Source: JAJVIP01 sp964405835
Lineage (GTDB): Bacteria; Elusimicrobiota; Elusimicrobia; F11
DNA: 64,000 nucleotides
NCBI GenBank assembly: GCA_964405835.1
Contig: CAYOPN010000002.1
Location: 49,993-113,992 of the forward strand
Direction: 5' to 3'
Part shown: positions 44,419 through 52,632 of the stretch, one piece after another
Numbering within the stretch: the first letter of the stretch is position 1
Layout: each line of letters starts with the position of its first letter
Program-made: the position numbers and the translations under genes
The notes under the pieces: generated by a model
Database searches by the model: none
Seen by the model: the letters and a program-made list of their open reading frames with translations, nothing else
What the model was told of the DNA's origin: nothing

Positions 44419-45174
44419 TCAGTTGGCGATTACGGCCTTGCGTGAAACGGGGCTACTGAGAAATTCGTTGAGGTCGGACGGCGTTCCCAATCCGTGCATG
44501 CCGTCCCCCACGCGTCCGATGTTGTAAATGGCAATCCGCTTTTTTTCGCGGATTAATTCGTTGTATACGGGGGCCACGTAAAACTCGTTGTTCACCCGGA
44601 TATTTGCCGCAATCATTTGGTCGGCCGCGCGCACAAACTCCGCCCCATGTTTAAAATTGTAGATCCCCACCGTCGCTTCGTTTGAAACAACTTTCTTTTC
44701 AACAACTTCAACGGCGTATTTTCCATCTCCAAGACGGACATACGACCACTTTGGATGGTCGGCCCACATGGTCATGATGAGACCGTCCGCGTTATCGTTG
44801 TCCATGAAATCGAGGTAATCATTGATATCAATATCGACCCACTGATCGCTGTTAACGATCATTATTGGATCGGTGTTATCAACGGCCCGCCGGGCCAGAA
44901 GAACGGTGCATGCCGCTCCCTCGGTGACTTGATTTACGACCACAATTTCACAACCGGGGGCGGCCTTTTCCAGCGTGGAACGAAGCGAAGTCAGCGCCAA
45001 ATGTTCTTCCAATGCGAGAAAAACAAACCGGTGTGGGCGGCGGGGCCGGACGTTTCGGATTACAACCTCTATCATGGTTTCGCCATGCAGCGGGATAAGC
45101 GGTTTCGGAAGGGCGTAGCCGGCGTCTTTAAAGCGGCTGCCGCGGCCGGCAATGGGAAGAACGATGTTCAACAT
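44419..45174 (-). CDS. Sugar or polyol nucleotidyltransferase, copy 1
   Basis: 251 aa. NIVLPIAGRGSRFKDAG is the NTP loop and ALPKPLIPLHGETMIEVVI the sugar-phosphate loop. IMIVNSDQWVDIDINDYL carries the metal Asp (NSDQW). EVVEKKVVSNEATVGIYNF follows. It resembles the paralogue at 45178-45924 along its whole length. These short enzymes activate phosphates as NDP-esters in capsule loci; substrate unknown. It overlaps neither neighbour, with 2-3 nt gaps. Confidence 0.75.
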   Translation of the reverse strand: MLNIVLPIAGRGSRFKDAGYALPKPLIPLHGETMIEVVIRNVRPRRPHRFVFLALEEHLALTSLRSTLEKAAPGCEIVVVNQVTEGAACTVLLARRAVDNTDPIMIVNSDQWVDIDINDYLDFMDNDNADGLIMTMWADHPKWSYVRLGDGKYAVEVVEKKVVSNEATVGIYNFKHGAEFVRAADQMIAANIRVNNEFYVAPVYNELIREKKRIAIYNIGRVGDGMHGLGTPSDLNEFLSSPVSRKAVIAN

Positions 45175-45177
45175 GGG

Positions 45178-45924
45178 TTATTTATGGGGCGTGAGTTCCA
45201 ACGCTTTTGAGCGGGAGAACACATCCACATCGTCCGGCGTGCCCAAGCTGAACATCTGTTCGCGCGCAATGGGATAGATCGAAATGACTTTCCCCGCCAG
45301 CACCAGTTCATTGAAAACGGGACACAAATAAAATTCCCCGTTCACCGTGGCGTTTTTCAGGATCATGCGCTCGGCGCCGCGAATAAAATCGCCGGAGCGG
45401 CGAAAGTAATACAGCCCCGCCGTGGCATTTCGGCTGATGGGCCGTTTTTCAGCGACGCCAACCACGCGGCTGTCCTCATCGACACGCGCGTACGACCATT
45501 TCGGATGAGTGGAAGGAAAAGTAACGATGGACGCATCGACATTTTCCGCGCGGGCCTTGCCGATGAATTCATCCACCGAAGCTTCGACATACTGGTCCGC
45601 GTTGGCCACCAGCAACTCGTCATCGTCTTGCAAATGCCCCATGGCCAACAACACCGTGCACAAGGCGCCGGCCGTTGGTTTTTGCATCGGAATGGTGATA
45701 CATCCGGGAGCGATGAGCTGAAGCACGTTATCCAATGCAAACTTTCGCGCATGCTCTTCCCGGCAAATAAAAATGAATTGGTGTGGTTCTTGCGGACGCA
45801 AATTTTGGACCACGATCTCGATCATCGGCTTTCCGGCAATTTCGATAAGCGGTTTCGGGAACATATGGCCTTTCTCAACGAATTGTTTCCCTTCCCCGCC
45901 GATCGGAACAACGATACGGATCAT
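45178..45924 (-). CDS. Sugar or polyol nucleotidyltransferase, copy 2
   Basis: 248 aa. RIVVPIGGEGKQFVEKG is the NTP loop with GK in place of the usual GSR, MFPKPLIEIAGKPMIEIVV the second loop, LLVANADQYVEASVDEFI the metal-Asp strand. It is the tandem paralogue of 44419-45174. It shares an ATGA with the HAD gene. The HAD phosphatase, GDPD and NTases together could build and trim an NDP-activated substituent such as CDP-glycerol; this is inference. Confidence 0.75.
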   Translation of the reverse strand: MIRIVVPIGGEGKQFVEKGHMFPKPLIEIAGKPMIEIVVQNLRPQEPHQFIFICREEHARKFALDNVLQLIAPGCITIPMQKPTAGALCTVLLAMGHLQDDDELLVANADQYVEASVDEFIGKARAENVDASIVTFPSTHPKWSYARVDEDSRVVGVAEKRPISRNATAGLYYFRRSGDFIRGAERMILKNATVNGEFYLCPVFNELVLAGKVISIYPIAREQMFSLGTPDDVDVFSRSKALELTPHK

Positions 45925-46583
45925 CGCGTCACCTCCGCCAAACCATTTTTTGTTTTCGTCGCGCCGAGGCCGTCAATGAATTTCTTAACGCGGCCGTACT
46001 CCACTTCATGGACCCCATCAACATGGAGAACATGGGCACCGCTTTTGCGGGCGGCCTCCAGTCCGTGCGGTGCGTCTTCAACGATAATCACTTCCTGCGG
46101 CGCCAATTTCAATCGCGTTAGAGCGGCAGTATAAATTTCCGGGTCCGGCTTCGGTTTGCTGACATCTTCATTGCTGATCATGAATTCAAAATAATCATAG
46201 ATGCCGGATTGTCGCGTCATAATTTCCACGGTCTCACGAATGGAGTTCGAACAAACGGCCAAACGGTAGCCGTCCCTTTTTAATCGGCTCAGCATGTATT
46301 CGATTTCAAAAATAGGCCGACACTTCGCGAGAATTTCCTCTTTGGTATAGGCCTGCTTGACGCGGCTTATGAGCCCGTGCGTCGCCGGCGGCAAATTGGT
46401 TTGCACGCTCAGCATTTCCAGTTTTTTTCGCGTGGGCAGGCCGTTGTAGGTGGAGAGGTGATCGTAGCGGGAAATGGAATACCCAAACAATCCGAGCGCG
46501 CGGTTCATCGCTTCGTAATGCCATTCGGTAGCGTCAACCAAGACACCGTCCATATCAAACAATATTGCTTTTATTTGGCTCAT
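45921..46583 (-). CDS. HAD-family phosphatase (beta-phosphoglucomutase-like)
   Basis: 220 aa from the ATG at 46583 (MSQIKAILFDMDGVLVDATE); the frame runs further up but only as a shadow of the GDPD gene. The opening carries the two motif I Asp (FDMDG); RLAVCSNSIRETVEIM is motif II, NEDVSKPKPDPEIYTAAL the motif III lysine and EVIIVEDAPHGLEAA the motif IV acids. The size and cap fit phosphoglycolate/beta-phosphoglucomutase-like enzymes. A sugar-phosphate phosphatase or mutase role in the nearby activation steps is likely. Confidence 0.82.
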   Translation of the reverse strand: MSQIKAILFDMDGVLVDATEWHYEAMNRALGLFGYSISRYDHLSTYNGLPTRKKLEMLSVQTNLPPATHGLISRVKQAYTKEEILAKCRPIFEIEYMLSRLKRDGYRLAVCSNSIRETVEIMTRQSGIYDYFEFMISNEDVSKPKPDPEIYTAALTRLKLAPQEVIIVEDAPHGLEAARKSGAHVLHVDGVHEVEYGRVKKFIDGLGATKTKNGLAEVTR

Positions 46584-46584
46584 T

Positions 46585-47274
46585 TCATGACCCCTTGAGA
46601 GAAACGTGAGTGGACATATGTTCTTCCAACTCGGCTGGAAAATCCGTGCAAACACCGGAAAAACCCCACGCCGAAAAATCCGACCAGCGGTGCAAACGGT
46701 CGCCGACAGAAAACCCATGAAGCTCGGGTGAAATAGCGTAGATTTTTTTCCCGCTTTCAACGAGAGGACGCGCGGAATCCCGGTCCAACCAAAGTCGATC
46801 GAATTCATCAACCCAAATGACACTACTTAACTCATCCGATATAGCCCGGTGTGCAGGCTCATTTCGGTCGCTGGTCCGCGCGGCCAATCGCACGTTCGAA
46901 TTCAAAGAACGCAAACGCAACGCGGTTGTGCCCGGCTTTGGTTCAATTAGCTCCATATCAAATAGAAAAATCTGATTCAGAACACCTTCCGATTTCAAGA
47001 AATCCAACAACTCTTTCTCATATCCAAGTTCTTTTACGTTAAGCGCAATTTCCGCGTTCGGAAACTCCCGCCACAAAGCGCAGAAAGCGGTCGCCTCATT
47101 GGCCGGCGTGACGGCCGTCGTATCGTGGGAAATATAGAACCGGCCGTCCGGCGCGCGACGAACATCTGTTTCAAGTCCCCATCCACGTTCCAAACATGCC
47201 CGCATTGCGGGAAGCGTATTTTCCGTTAACGGCGCGGCCCCGTTGCTATTGGCCCGGTGCGCAAGAATTTTCAT
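46585..47274 (-). CDS. Glycerophosphodiester phosphodiesterase-like protein (GDPD)
   Basis: 229 aa. KILAHRANSNGAAPLTENTL contains the HR and EN active-site pairs, LETDVRRAPDGRFYISHD the Glu, Asp and His that complete the metal site, so the catalytic set looks whole. IALNVKELG continues the TIM barrel. No signal peptide is visible, so it would act in the cytoplasm. GDPD folds in capsule loci can act on phosphodiester-linked polyols. It lies between the HAD gene and a glycosyltransferase with 4-nt overlap to the latter. Confidence 0.8.
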   Translation of the reverse strand: MKILAHRANSNGAAPLTENTLPAMRACLERGWGLETDVRRAPDGRFYISHDTTAVTPANEATAFCALWREFPNAEIALNVKELGYEKELLDFLKSEGVLNQIFLFDMELIEPKPGTTALRLRSLNSNVRLAARTSDRNEPAHRAISDELSSVIWVDEFDRLWLDRDSARPLVESGKKIYAISPELHGFSVGDRLHRWSDFSAWGFSGVCTDFPAELEEHMSTHVSLKGS

Positions 47275-48560
47275 TCTTTCACCAACCCCGACCGGCGCAA
47301 CAATCCCATCACCGTTTTATTTTTCTTGATCCGACCGGTTATCTTCACACGCGCCCGTCTATAATCCTGAACAAAGTAGTAGCGCGCATTATAAAGCGCC
47401 TGCGCAAAGGACGGACGCTCGAATCGCCGGCCAAGCCCATCCTTTCTCCTTTCGGCCAAATCCGTCACGCAGTGACGCCAAAACATAGTGACACACCGGC
47501 TATGCGGATTGAATCGGACCACACCGCCGATCTTGGATATGCGGTGTGAGATGTCCACATCTTCCGCTTCGTTCCAGAAACGGCTTTCATCCCATGGCGC
47601 CTTTTCCCATACCGATCGTTTTAAAATGGTCAGCCCGCCATTCATGACAACATAGGGGTCCCAATCGTCATAATGAAGCCCCATTTCACTATAGACCACG
47701 TCCTCAAAAAGCGGTCCACCCAATAGCGGGGCCCAAAAACGGAACCGCTTTGTGCGGACTTGAAGGTCTGGCGGCTGGGTGTACCAATCAAACGCACGCA
47801 ATCCGTTGTCCGTTATCTGAACACAACTCATGGCATCAAAATGGTTTCCAAAACGCCGCATCCCCTCGTACCAATCGGGGGCAAAAACCAAACGATCGTG
47901 AAGGATGACCATATTTTCAAAGCGGGAGGCCTCGCAAATCAGGTTTTTCTTTTTGGTGATCCAGCCTTTGTTGTCGAGTTCTGTGAATTCGATGTAGCGG
48001 ACGTCCGGTTCTTTGCGGTCGTAATATTTTCCACAAACAATCACTTCGTATTCAGGAATGCGCAGAGCACGAATACTTTTTAAAATTTTCTCCACGGCCT
48101 CATTGCGTTTTCCATTGGTGATAATGCCGAACGTCCATTTTGATATATCATCCCCGGGAGCCAAGGCTGGACGCAGCTTCCGCGCTACCGCAAACGAAAT
48201 ACCGTTTTCATTAATGGTCCTCAACGGGCCCCAGGCATTTTCCGGGAAAAAACCCGCCATAAGACCGGCCAATCGTTCGGCAGCTCCCACGGAGGCGGGA
48301 ACAACAAGTTCCCCTCCCACCTTTAACACGGAAAACCATTCCTTCAATAAAACAGGATCAAACTTGGTGGACCCGAAAAGCCCGGCCTCGACTTCCACAA
48401 AATCCGCGGACTCCGCCGGCACAACGTTGGTAATGCGGTAAAAATTGGAGGGAGCTACCGCATAATTCCACTTTGCGTTGGCGGGTGGATTTTTTCCGGC
48501 ATACACACCCGCTCCGGTCTTTATCGATTGCATGGTTGCTTCCAAGGTGTCCATTTTCAA
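47271..48560 (-). CDS. Glycosyltransferase with N-terminal methyltransferase-like remnant
   Basis: 429 aa. Residues about 1-130 look like the tail of a class I methyltransferase: LKEWFSVLKVGGELVVPASVG and GISFAVARKL, but no SAM loop is present. Residues about 140-400 are GT-A: WTFGIITNGKRNEAVEKIL, EYEVIVCGKYYD, MVILHDRLVFAPDWYEGM (acidic metal region HDR), NEAEDVDISHRI (catalytic acid pair). The C-terminus is basic, as in membrane-associated transferases. The N-terminal part may be a decayed domain now used structurally. Confidence 0.65.
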   Translation of the reverse strand: MKMDTLEATMQSIKTGAGVYAGKNPPANAKWNYAVAPSNFYRITNVVPAESADFVEVEAGLFGSTKFDPVLLKEWFSVLKVGGELVVPASVGAAERLAGLMAGFFPENAWGPLRTINENGISFAVARKLRPALAPGDDISKWTFGIITNGKRNEAVEKILKSIRALRIPEYEVIVCGKYYDRKEPDVRYIEFTELDNKGWITKKKNLICEASRFENMVILHDRLVFAPDWYEGMRRFGNHFDAMSCVQITDNGLRAFDWYTQPPDLQVRTKRFRFWAPLLGGPLFEDVVYSEMGLHYDDWDPYVVMNGGLTILKRSVWEKAPWDESRFWNEAEDVDISHRISKIGGVVRFNPHSRCVTMFWRHCVTDLAERRKDGLGRRFERPSFAQALYNARYYFVQDYRRARVKITGRIKKNKTVMGLLRRSGLVKE

Positions 48561-49879
48561 ATCTTTATCGGGTGAACGCGAACGTCATCGGCAAGGACTT
48601 TCGCCACAACAGCTTGCGCGCGTTCGTTCCAATGGCCGTCAATATTGAAATGCAAATAATTCGGGCAATTTCTGCAATTTGCTTGCTTGTATTTCCGGAG
48701 CGCTTCCCCCGTGTTCAAAAACCGCAAACCGGATTTCCGGCAATACTCTTGTACATACGTTGTCACGCCCGCAATAGGAAAAAATATGCCGTCTCGAAAA
48801 TGGGCCTGGCCCCGCCGTCCGGTGTTTTCATATGCATCGATTTCCGGGCCAAAATTGGCCCATACCACAACCAACTCCTTCCCATCTTTTTTTAAATAGT
48901 TAGAGAACCGCGTAATGGTTTCGAGCGTCGCTTCAACGCCTTGTTTCAACTCGCTGTCCCATTGTTCGGGTGGAAGCAGGGAAAGCGCGATATCCGCCCA
49001 ATCCCGGTGTCCGTCCGGAATATTTTCGCTGTGAATATATTTATCCAACCGGGCCAGCACATCCGGAGCGACAGGCGCAGGATAGGGACGGCGCCCTGTT
49101 TTCAATTTGTTCATTACACGGCGGATCTTCTCTTCCCGGGATAATGGCGCATGAAACAATGTGGAAAGCGTCATCAACTGCTGGTCCATCCGCGTTACCA
49201 GCTTGTGGATTGGCCACTCTAACGTACGTACCAATGCACTCTTGAGAAAAAAAGAAGGAAAGACCGGGTCAACCCCGCGGCGTACCAAGGGAGCCCCATC
49301 ATCGTCGTAGCTATAGAACGCCCGATGATAAATGTCCTCTTGCGAGGTAGAGGCGTAAGAAAAGAAATCGTTGAGACAAACAAACAGGTAAACACGATCG
49401 ATCTCGAGCGGTCCCGCGTAATGATGGAACCAGCTAAACTCTTGGACCGGAGACCATGAACTTGCCCCCATCTGCATTGCTTCGACCGCTTTGCCCTCCG
49501 GCATGCGGTTTAAAACTTGGCTGACAACGTCCGCATCGCGCACCTCAAAAGCCTGGACCACTGAATCGCCGAGCAAAAGGACGCGCGGGCGGGATTTCGC
49601 GCCGACTTCCGGACCGCGCATCCCAAAGGAATTGTAAGAGACTTCCACATTGCGGATCCCGTCGGCCTCATCGTTTTTAGTATTTCGCAGTCCCTTCCAG
49701 CCGGGCTTGGTCCGAAAAAAAGTGGCCCTGTCCCATATGGCCCCGCCGCGGTCCCACTCAAAATCATCGCCATGCATGGGCCGCGTCTGCTTTGGCAACC
49801 CCAACAGGCGCGCGCCCACTTCGCCGACAAAGAAAACGAACAATAGAGAAAAAGACAAAAGCAGGATCTTTATCTTCAC
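48557..49879 (-). CDS. Membrane-anchored SGNH hydrolase-like protein (AlgX/AlgJ type possible)
   Basis: 440 aa from a GTG at 49879 overlapping the methyltransferase gene stop as GTGA. Residues 2-25 (VKIKILLLSFSLLFVFFVGE) are an uncleaved membrane anchor, so the rest is periplasmic. VLLLGDSVVQAFEV is SGNH block I with the Ser, and YLHFNIDGHWNERAQAVVA block V with the DxxH pair. Such proteins acetylate or deacetylate glycans outside the cytoplasm. It is one of very few exported proteins of this locus. Confidence 0.75.
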   Translation of the reverse strand: MKIKILLLSFSLLFVFFVGEVGARLLGLPKQTRPMHGDDFEWDRGGAIWDRATFFRTKPGWKGLRNTKNDEADGIRNVEVSYNSFGMRGPEVGAKSRPRVLLLGDSVVQAFEVRDADVVSQVLNRMPEGKAVEAMQMGASSWSPVQEFSWFHHYAGPLEIDRVYLFVCLNDFFSYASTSQEDIYHRAFYSYDDDGAPLVRRGVDPVFPSFFLKSALVRTLEWPIHKLVTRMDQQLMTLSTLFHAPLSREEKIRRVMNKLKTGRRPYPAPVAPDVLARLDKYIHSENIPDGHRDWADIALSLLPPEQWDSELKQGVEATLETITRFSNYLKKDGKELVVVWANFGPEIDAYENTGRRGQAHFRDGIFFPIAGVTTYVQEYCRKSGLRFLNTGEALRKYKQANCRNCPNYLHFNIDGHWNERAQAVVAKVLADDVRVHPIKI

Positions 49880-50589
49880 GGTCTTCGTCCGACGAAAATA
49901 TAGTGGAACAAGTTTTCTCCGCCGCTCATTGAAAAACATTCGTCGATGTAGCCCATATGCAAAGGCTGAAACAGCGCAAATTTTTGTTTAAGCTCATCGG
50001 CGGAGTCCACAAAATTTGAGAAATGTTCCTTGCTGTGCAGTTCCTTAATCCGTTCGTTGACCGGCATCCTCCGCAAACCATCAGAAAACATCTGAGTTTT
50101 CTGAAACGTGGCGGTCTTGGTCCCGACAAACGTGGCGACGAAAAAACCGCCGGACTTCAGTTGATTGAAAAAACTCTGCAACCGCACGTTCAAATCGGAA
50201 TTATCCAAGTAATAAAGCGTGTGCCAGGAGAGAATAAGGTCAAAATTTCCGCCGAAGAAATCATCTTTCGCCGAAATACCGGTTGATAACGTGGCAAAGC
50301 GGCCGTCCAGGCCCATCGATGCCGCCTTCTTGGTCGCTTTTTCCACAGCAACCTTATTGATATCGACACCGTACGCATCGAACCCCATGTCCATAAGAAA
50401 AAAAGCGTTGGTGCCATTGGAGCATCCGTAATCCAATGCTCTCCTGTTCTTTCCGGCCGGCATCTCGCGCTTGAGCACATGATGGTAGAGCTTGACCAGG
50501 TTCGTGTCCGGATAACGGGTTTCATATTCGCTCTGCCAATAATCGTAGTTGGCCTGTCGGTAATCTTTATCGGCCGCGACATCAACCAT
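49876..50589 (-). CDS. SAM-dependent methyltransferase
   Basis: 237 aa from the ATG at 50589, overlapping the epimerase stop by 8 nt. RALDYGCSNGTNAFFLMDMG is motif I, FDAYGVDINKVAVEKA the acidic strand 2, FDLILSWHTLYYLDNSD motif II and LKSGGFFVATFVG the next strand. This is a clear type 11/25 methyltransferase. It follows a fucose-synthase-like gene, so the substrate may be a 6-deoxyhexose or the glycan it enters. Confidence 0.82.
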   Translation of the reverse strand: MVDVAADKDYRQANYDYWQSEYETRYPDTNLVKLYHHVLKREMPAGKNRRALDYGCSNGTNAFFLMDMGFDAYGVDINKVAVEKATKKAASMGLDGRFATLSTGISAKDDFFGGNFDLILSWHTLYYLDNSDLNVRLQSFFNQLKSGGFFVATFVGTKTATFQKTQMFSDGLRRMPVNERIKELHSKEHFSNFVDSADELKQKFALFQPLHMGYIDECFSMSGGENLFHYIFVGRRP

Positions 50590-51550
50590 ATTTATTGCCC
50601 TGCCCAACCGGCTGAGGTAGACCTCGGAGCGCCGGATAATTTTTCTTAAAAAAAGACATTGTTTTCTCGATTCCTGCGGCAAACCCGGTAAATTTAAACC
50701 CGCTAAATATGGAAAGAAACTTGCTGTTGCTCGTGCGGCGGGTCAAGCGACCGTCGGTTTTTGAAGAGTCCCATTGGACCGGCCCGTTGTATCCGTTGGC
50801 CTTAGAAATAAACTCCACGAGCTCCTTGACCGACACGTCCGTCCCTGGCGATACGATGAGAGGCTCAATCCCGTCGTACTGTTCCACGGATTCAATCGCC
50901 ACCCGCGCCATGTCATCAACGTAGAGAAATTCCCTGCGCGGGCTTCCGGAGCCCCAAAAAACCGGAATTCCCCCTTCCGTCTTCGCACGGTGAATTTTCA
51001 ACAACACGGCCGGCAACACATGACCGCCTTCGGGACTAAAATTGTCGTGAGGGCCATACATCGTTGATGGAACGAGCGTGACGAAACGGGTCTTCGCCCC
51101 TTCTTCAGTCGAATATTTGCGGCTTAAAAGATCAAGTTCGCGTTTTGCCTGGGCATATCCCCACTGCCGACGGTCCGCCTCGCCGGAATGGATCATGCTT
51201 TCGTCCCATGGTTCCGGAGCGTTCTCCGGGAAAACGCAGGTCGACAAAAAAGACACCACCTTTTTAACGCCGTGCGCTCGCGCGGCCGCAAAAAGGTTCT
51301 GGTTGATTGCGCGGTTGCGGTCCCGCATTTCTTCCGGCGAATCCATATTGAGTTTTATGCCGCCCACAACGGCCGCGCAGTGAATCACCGCATCGGGCCG
51401 TATTGCGCGGACAAGACGGTCCGCCTCGCCGGCCCTTTCCAAGTCCGCTTCGTTTTTCGACGCGAAAGAAAACGAATGGGCGTAATTCGAGGATTGTGCG
51501 CCAATGGCGCGTCCCAGCATGCCGGCGGAACCCGTGACCAGGACCTTCAC
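50582..51550 (-). CDS. GDP-fucose synthase-like NAD-dependent epimerase/reductase
   Basis: 322 aa extended SDR. VLVTGSAGMLGRAIGAQS is the cofactor loop, HCAAVVGGIKLNMDSPEE the WcaG/Fcl-type stretch after strand 4, SFLSTCVFPENAPEPWDE holds the Ser/Cys region and WGYAQAKRELD the YxxxK pair. PSTMYGPHDNFSPEGGHV is the hallmark of GDP-L-fucose synthase. No GDP-mannose 4,6-dehydratase is in this window, so the 4-keto precursor must come from elsewhere, or the substrate is different. Confidence 0.82.
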   Translation of the reverse strand: MKVLVTGSAGMLGRAIGAQSSNYAHSFSFASKNEADLERAGEADRLVRAIRPDAVIHCAAVVGGIKLNMDSPEEMRDRNRAINQNLFAAARAHGVKKVVSFLSTCVFPENAPEPWDESMIHSGEADRRQWGYAQAKRELDLLSRKYSTEEGAKTRFVTLVPSTMYGPHDNFSPEGGHVLPAVLLKIHRAKTEGGIPVFWGSGSPRREFLYVDDMARVAIESVEQYDGIEPLIVSPGTDVSVKELVEFISKANGYNGPVQWDSSKTDGRLTRRTSNSKFLSIFSGFKFTGFAAGIEKTMSFFKKNYPALRGLPQPVGQGNKYG

Positions 51551-52632
51551 GACCCGCTTCCTCTTCGGCGCGGATCAATCACATCAAGGACGGAGCTCAT
51601 GTCGGCATAATAAGGCGACCCTCGTCTCAACAGGGCCGGCAAGAGTTTTTTTCCTTTTTCATCCGGCACATAAGACCGGGCATAAATCCAAAAATACTTG
51701 AGCGGTTTGTATTTTTTCAGCTTCAATTTGACTTTTTGTCGAAACGTCGGCGGAGGTTTGCCGCCGCTAAACTTAAACCGGTTGGACATGATATTGGCCT
51801 TTAGCGCCTGATAGGCGGCCTGGGAAGCGGCCTCGTTGGAAATGTCTTGTTTGCGGGCCAATTCTTCGGCAAGGATCCCGCATCCGGTCCAGAAAAAATT
51901 GGACCATGGTTTTGAAAAAACCCAGTCCCAAAAATCCATTCGCTGCGACAATTTCTGAGAATCCTGATCGCCGTGCCCGCGCCGGACCATTAGCAACCCG
52001 CCGATTTTTTTTGACTTGCCTTGTATCAGCGACAGGCCGCTCAACACCTGTTCCGACATCCGGATGTCCAAATTGGCTTCCACCACTTTCCGGTGGTTTT
52101 CCCGCATTTCCTCCGTGCGGTGGATGGAAAAGGCCGTCGTTGTGTAACGGGACATATGGGACATCAATCGCTCGCTGGGCAAGGCCTGTTCGTGCGAACT
52201 CTGGCCATATGCGCCCACGCTGTCGAGCGCCGGCGTGGTGTTCGCGTTTGCAGCAATCAAAATAGATTCGCCATGGGCCACGCTGTAGTCGGGATGCTGG
52301 TCCAGAAACCGGACCGCTTTTAGAAGCGTTCCGGGAACAAAAAAATCATCGTCCCCCAAAAAGGCCGCGTACGGTGTGGTGACCTTTTTCAGCAAATCAT
52401 AAAGGACTTTATAGACGTTCATTTCAACCGGGTAATAGAAATATTCAACATTCACGGCCGGGCGGGCCTTCTCAATGGAACCCATGATCATTTTTTGCTG
52501 GTCCGGCCTGCTCGAATCCCCGATGAGGATCGGGCTCGAAAGACCGGTCTTTTTGCAATAGGACAACAACTCCTGCAGGAAAGCCGCCCGGTTTAAGGTG
52601 GGAACGAGCAGCGTAACGGAAGACAAATCCAT
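51547..52632 (-). CDS. Glycosyltransferase, TIGR00180-like family
   Basis: 361 aa. TLLVPTLNRAAFLQELLSYC is the GT-A start, SPILIGDSSRPDQQKMI the second strand and YAAFLGDDDFFVPGTLL the DDD nucleotide and metal motif. YSVAHGESI and the tail are like the protein at 14266-15162. The C-terminal 80 residues are strongly basic, suggesting membrane contact. Start and upstream stop abut (TAA then ATG). Donor unknown. Confidence 0.78.
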   Translation of the reverse strand: MDLSSVTLLVPTLNRAAFLQELLSYCKKTGLSSPILIGDSSRPDQQKMIMGSIEKARPAVNVEYFYYPVEMNVYKVLYDLLKKVTTPYAAFLGDDDFFVPGTLLKAVRFLDQHPDYSVAHGESILIAANANTTPALDSVGAYGQSSHEQALPSERLMSHMSRYTTTAFSIHRTEEMRENHRKVVEANLDIRMSEQVLSGLSLIQGKSKKIGGLLMVRRGHGDQDSQKLSQRMDFWDWVFSKPWSNFFWTGCGILAEELARKQDISNEAASQAAYQALKANIMSNRFKFSGGKPPPTFRQKVKLKLKKYKPLKYFWIYARSYVPDEKGKKLLPALLRRGSPYYADMSSVLDVIDPRRRGSGS

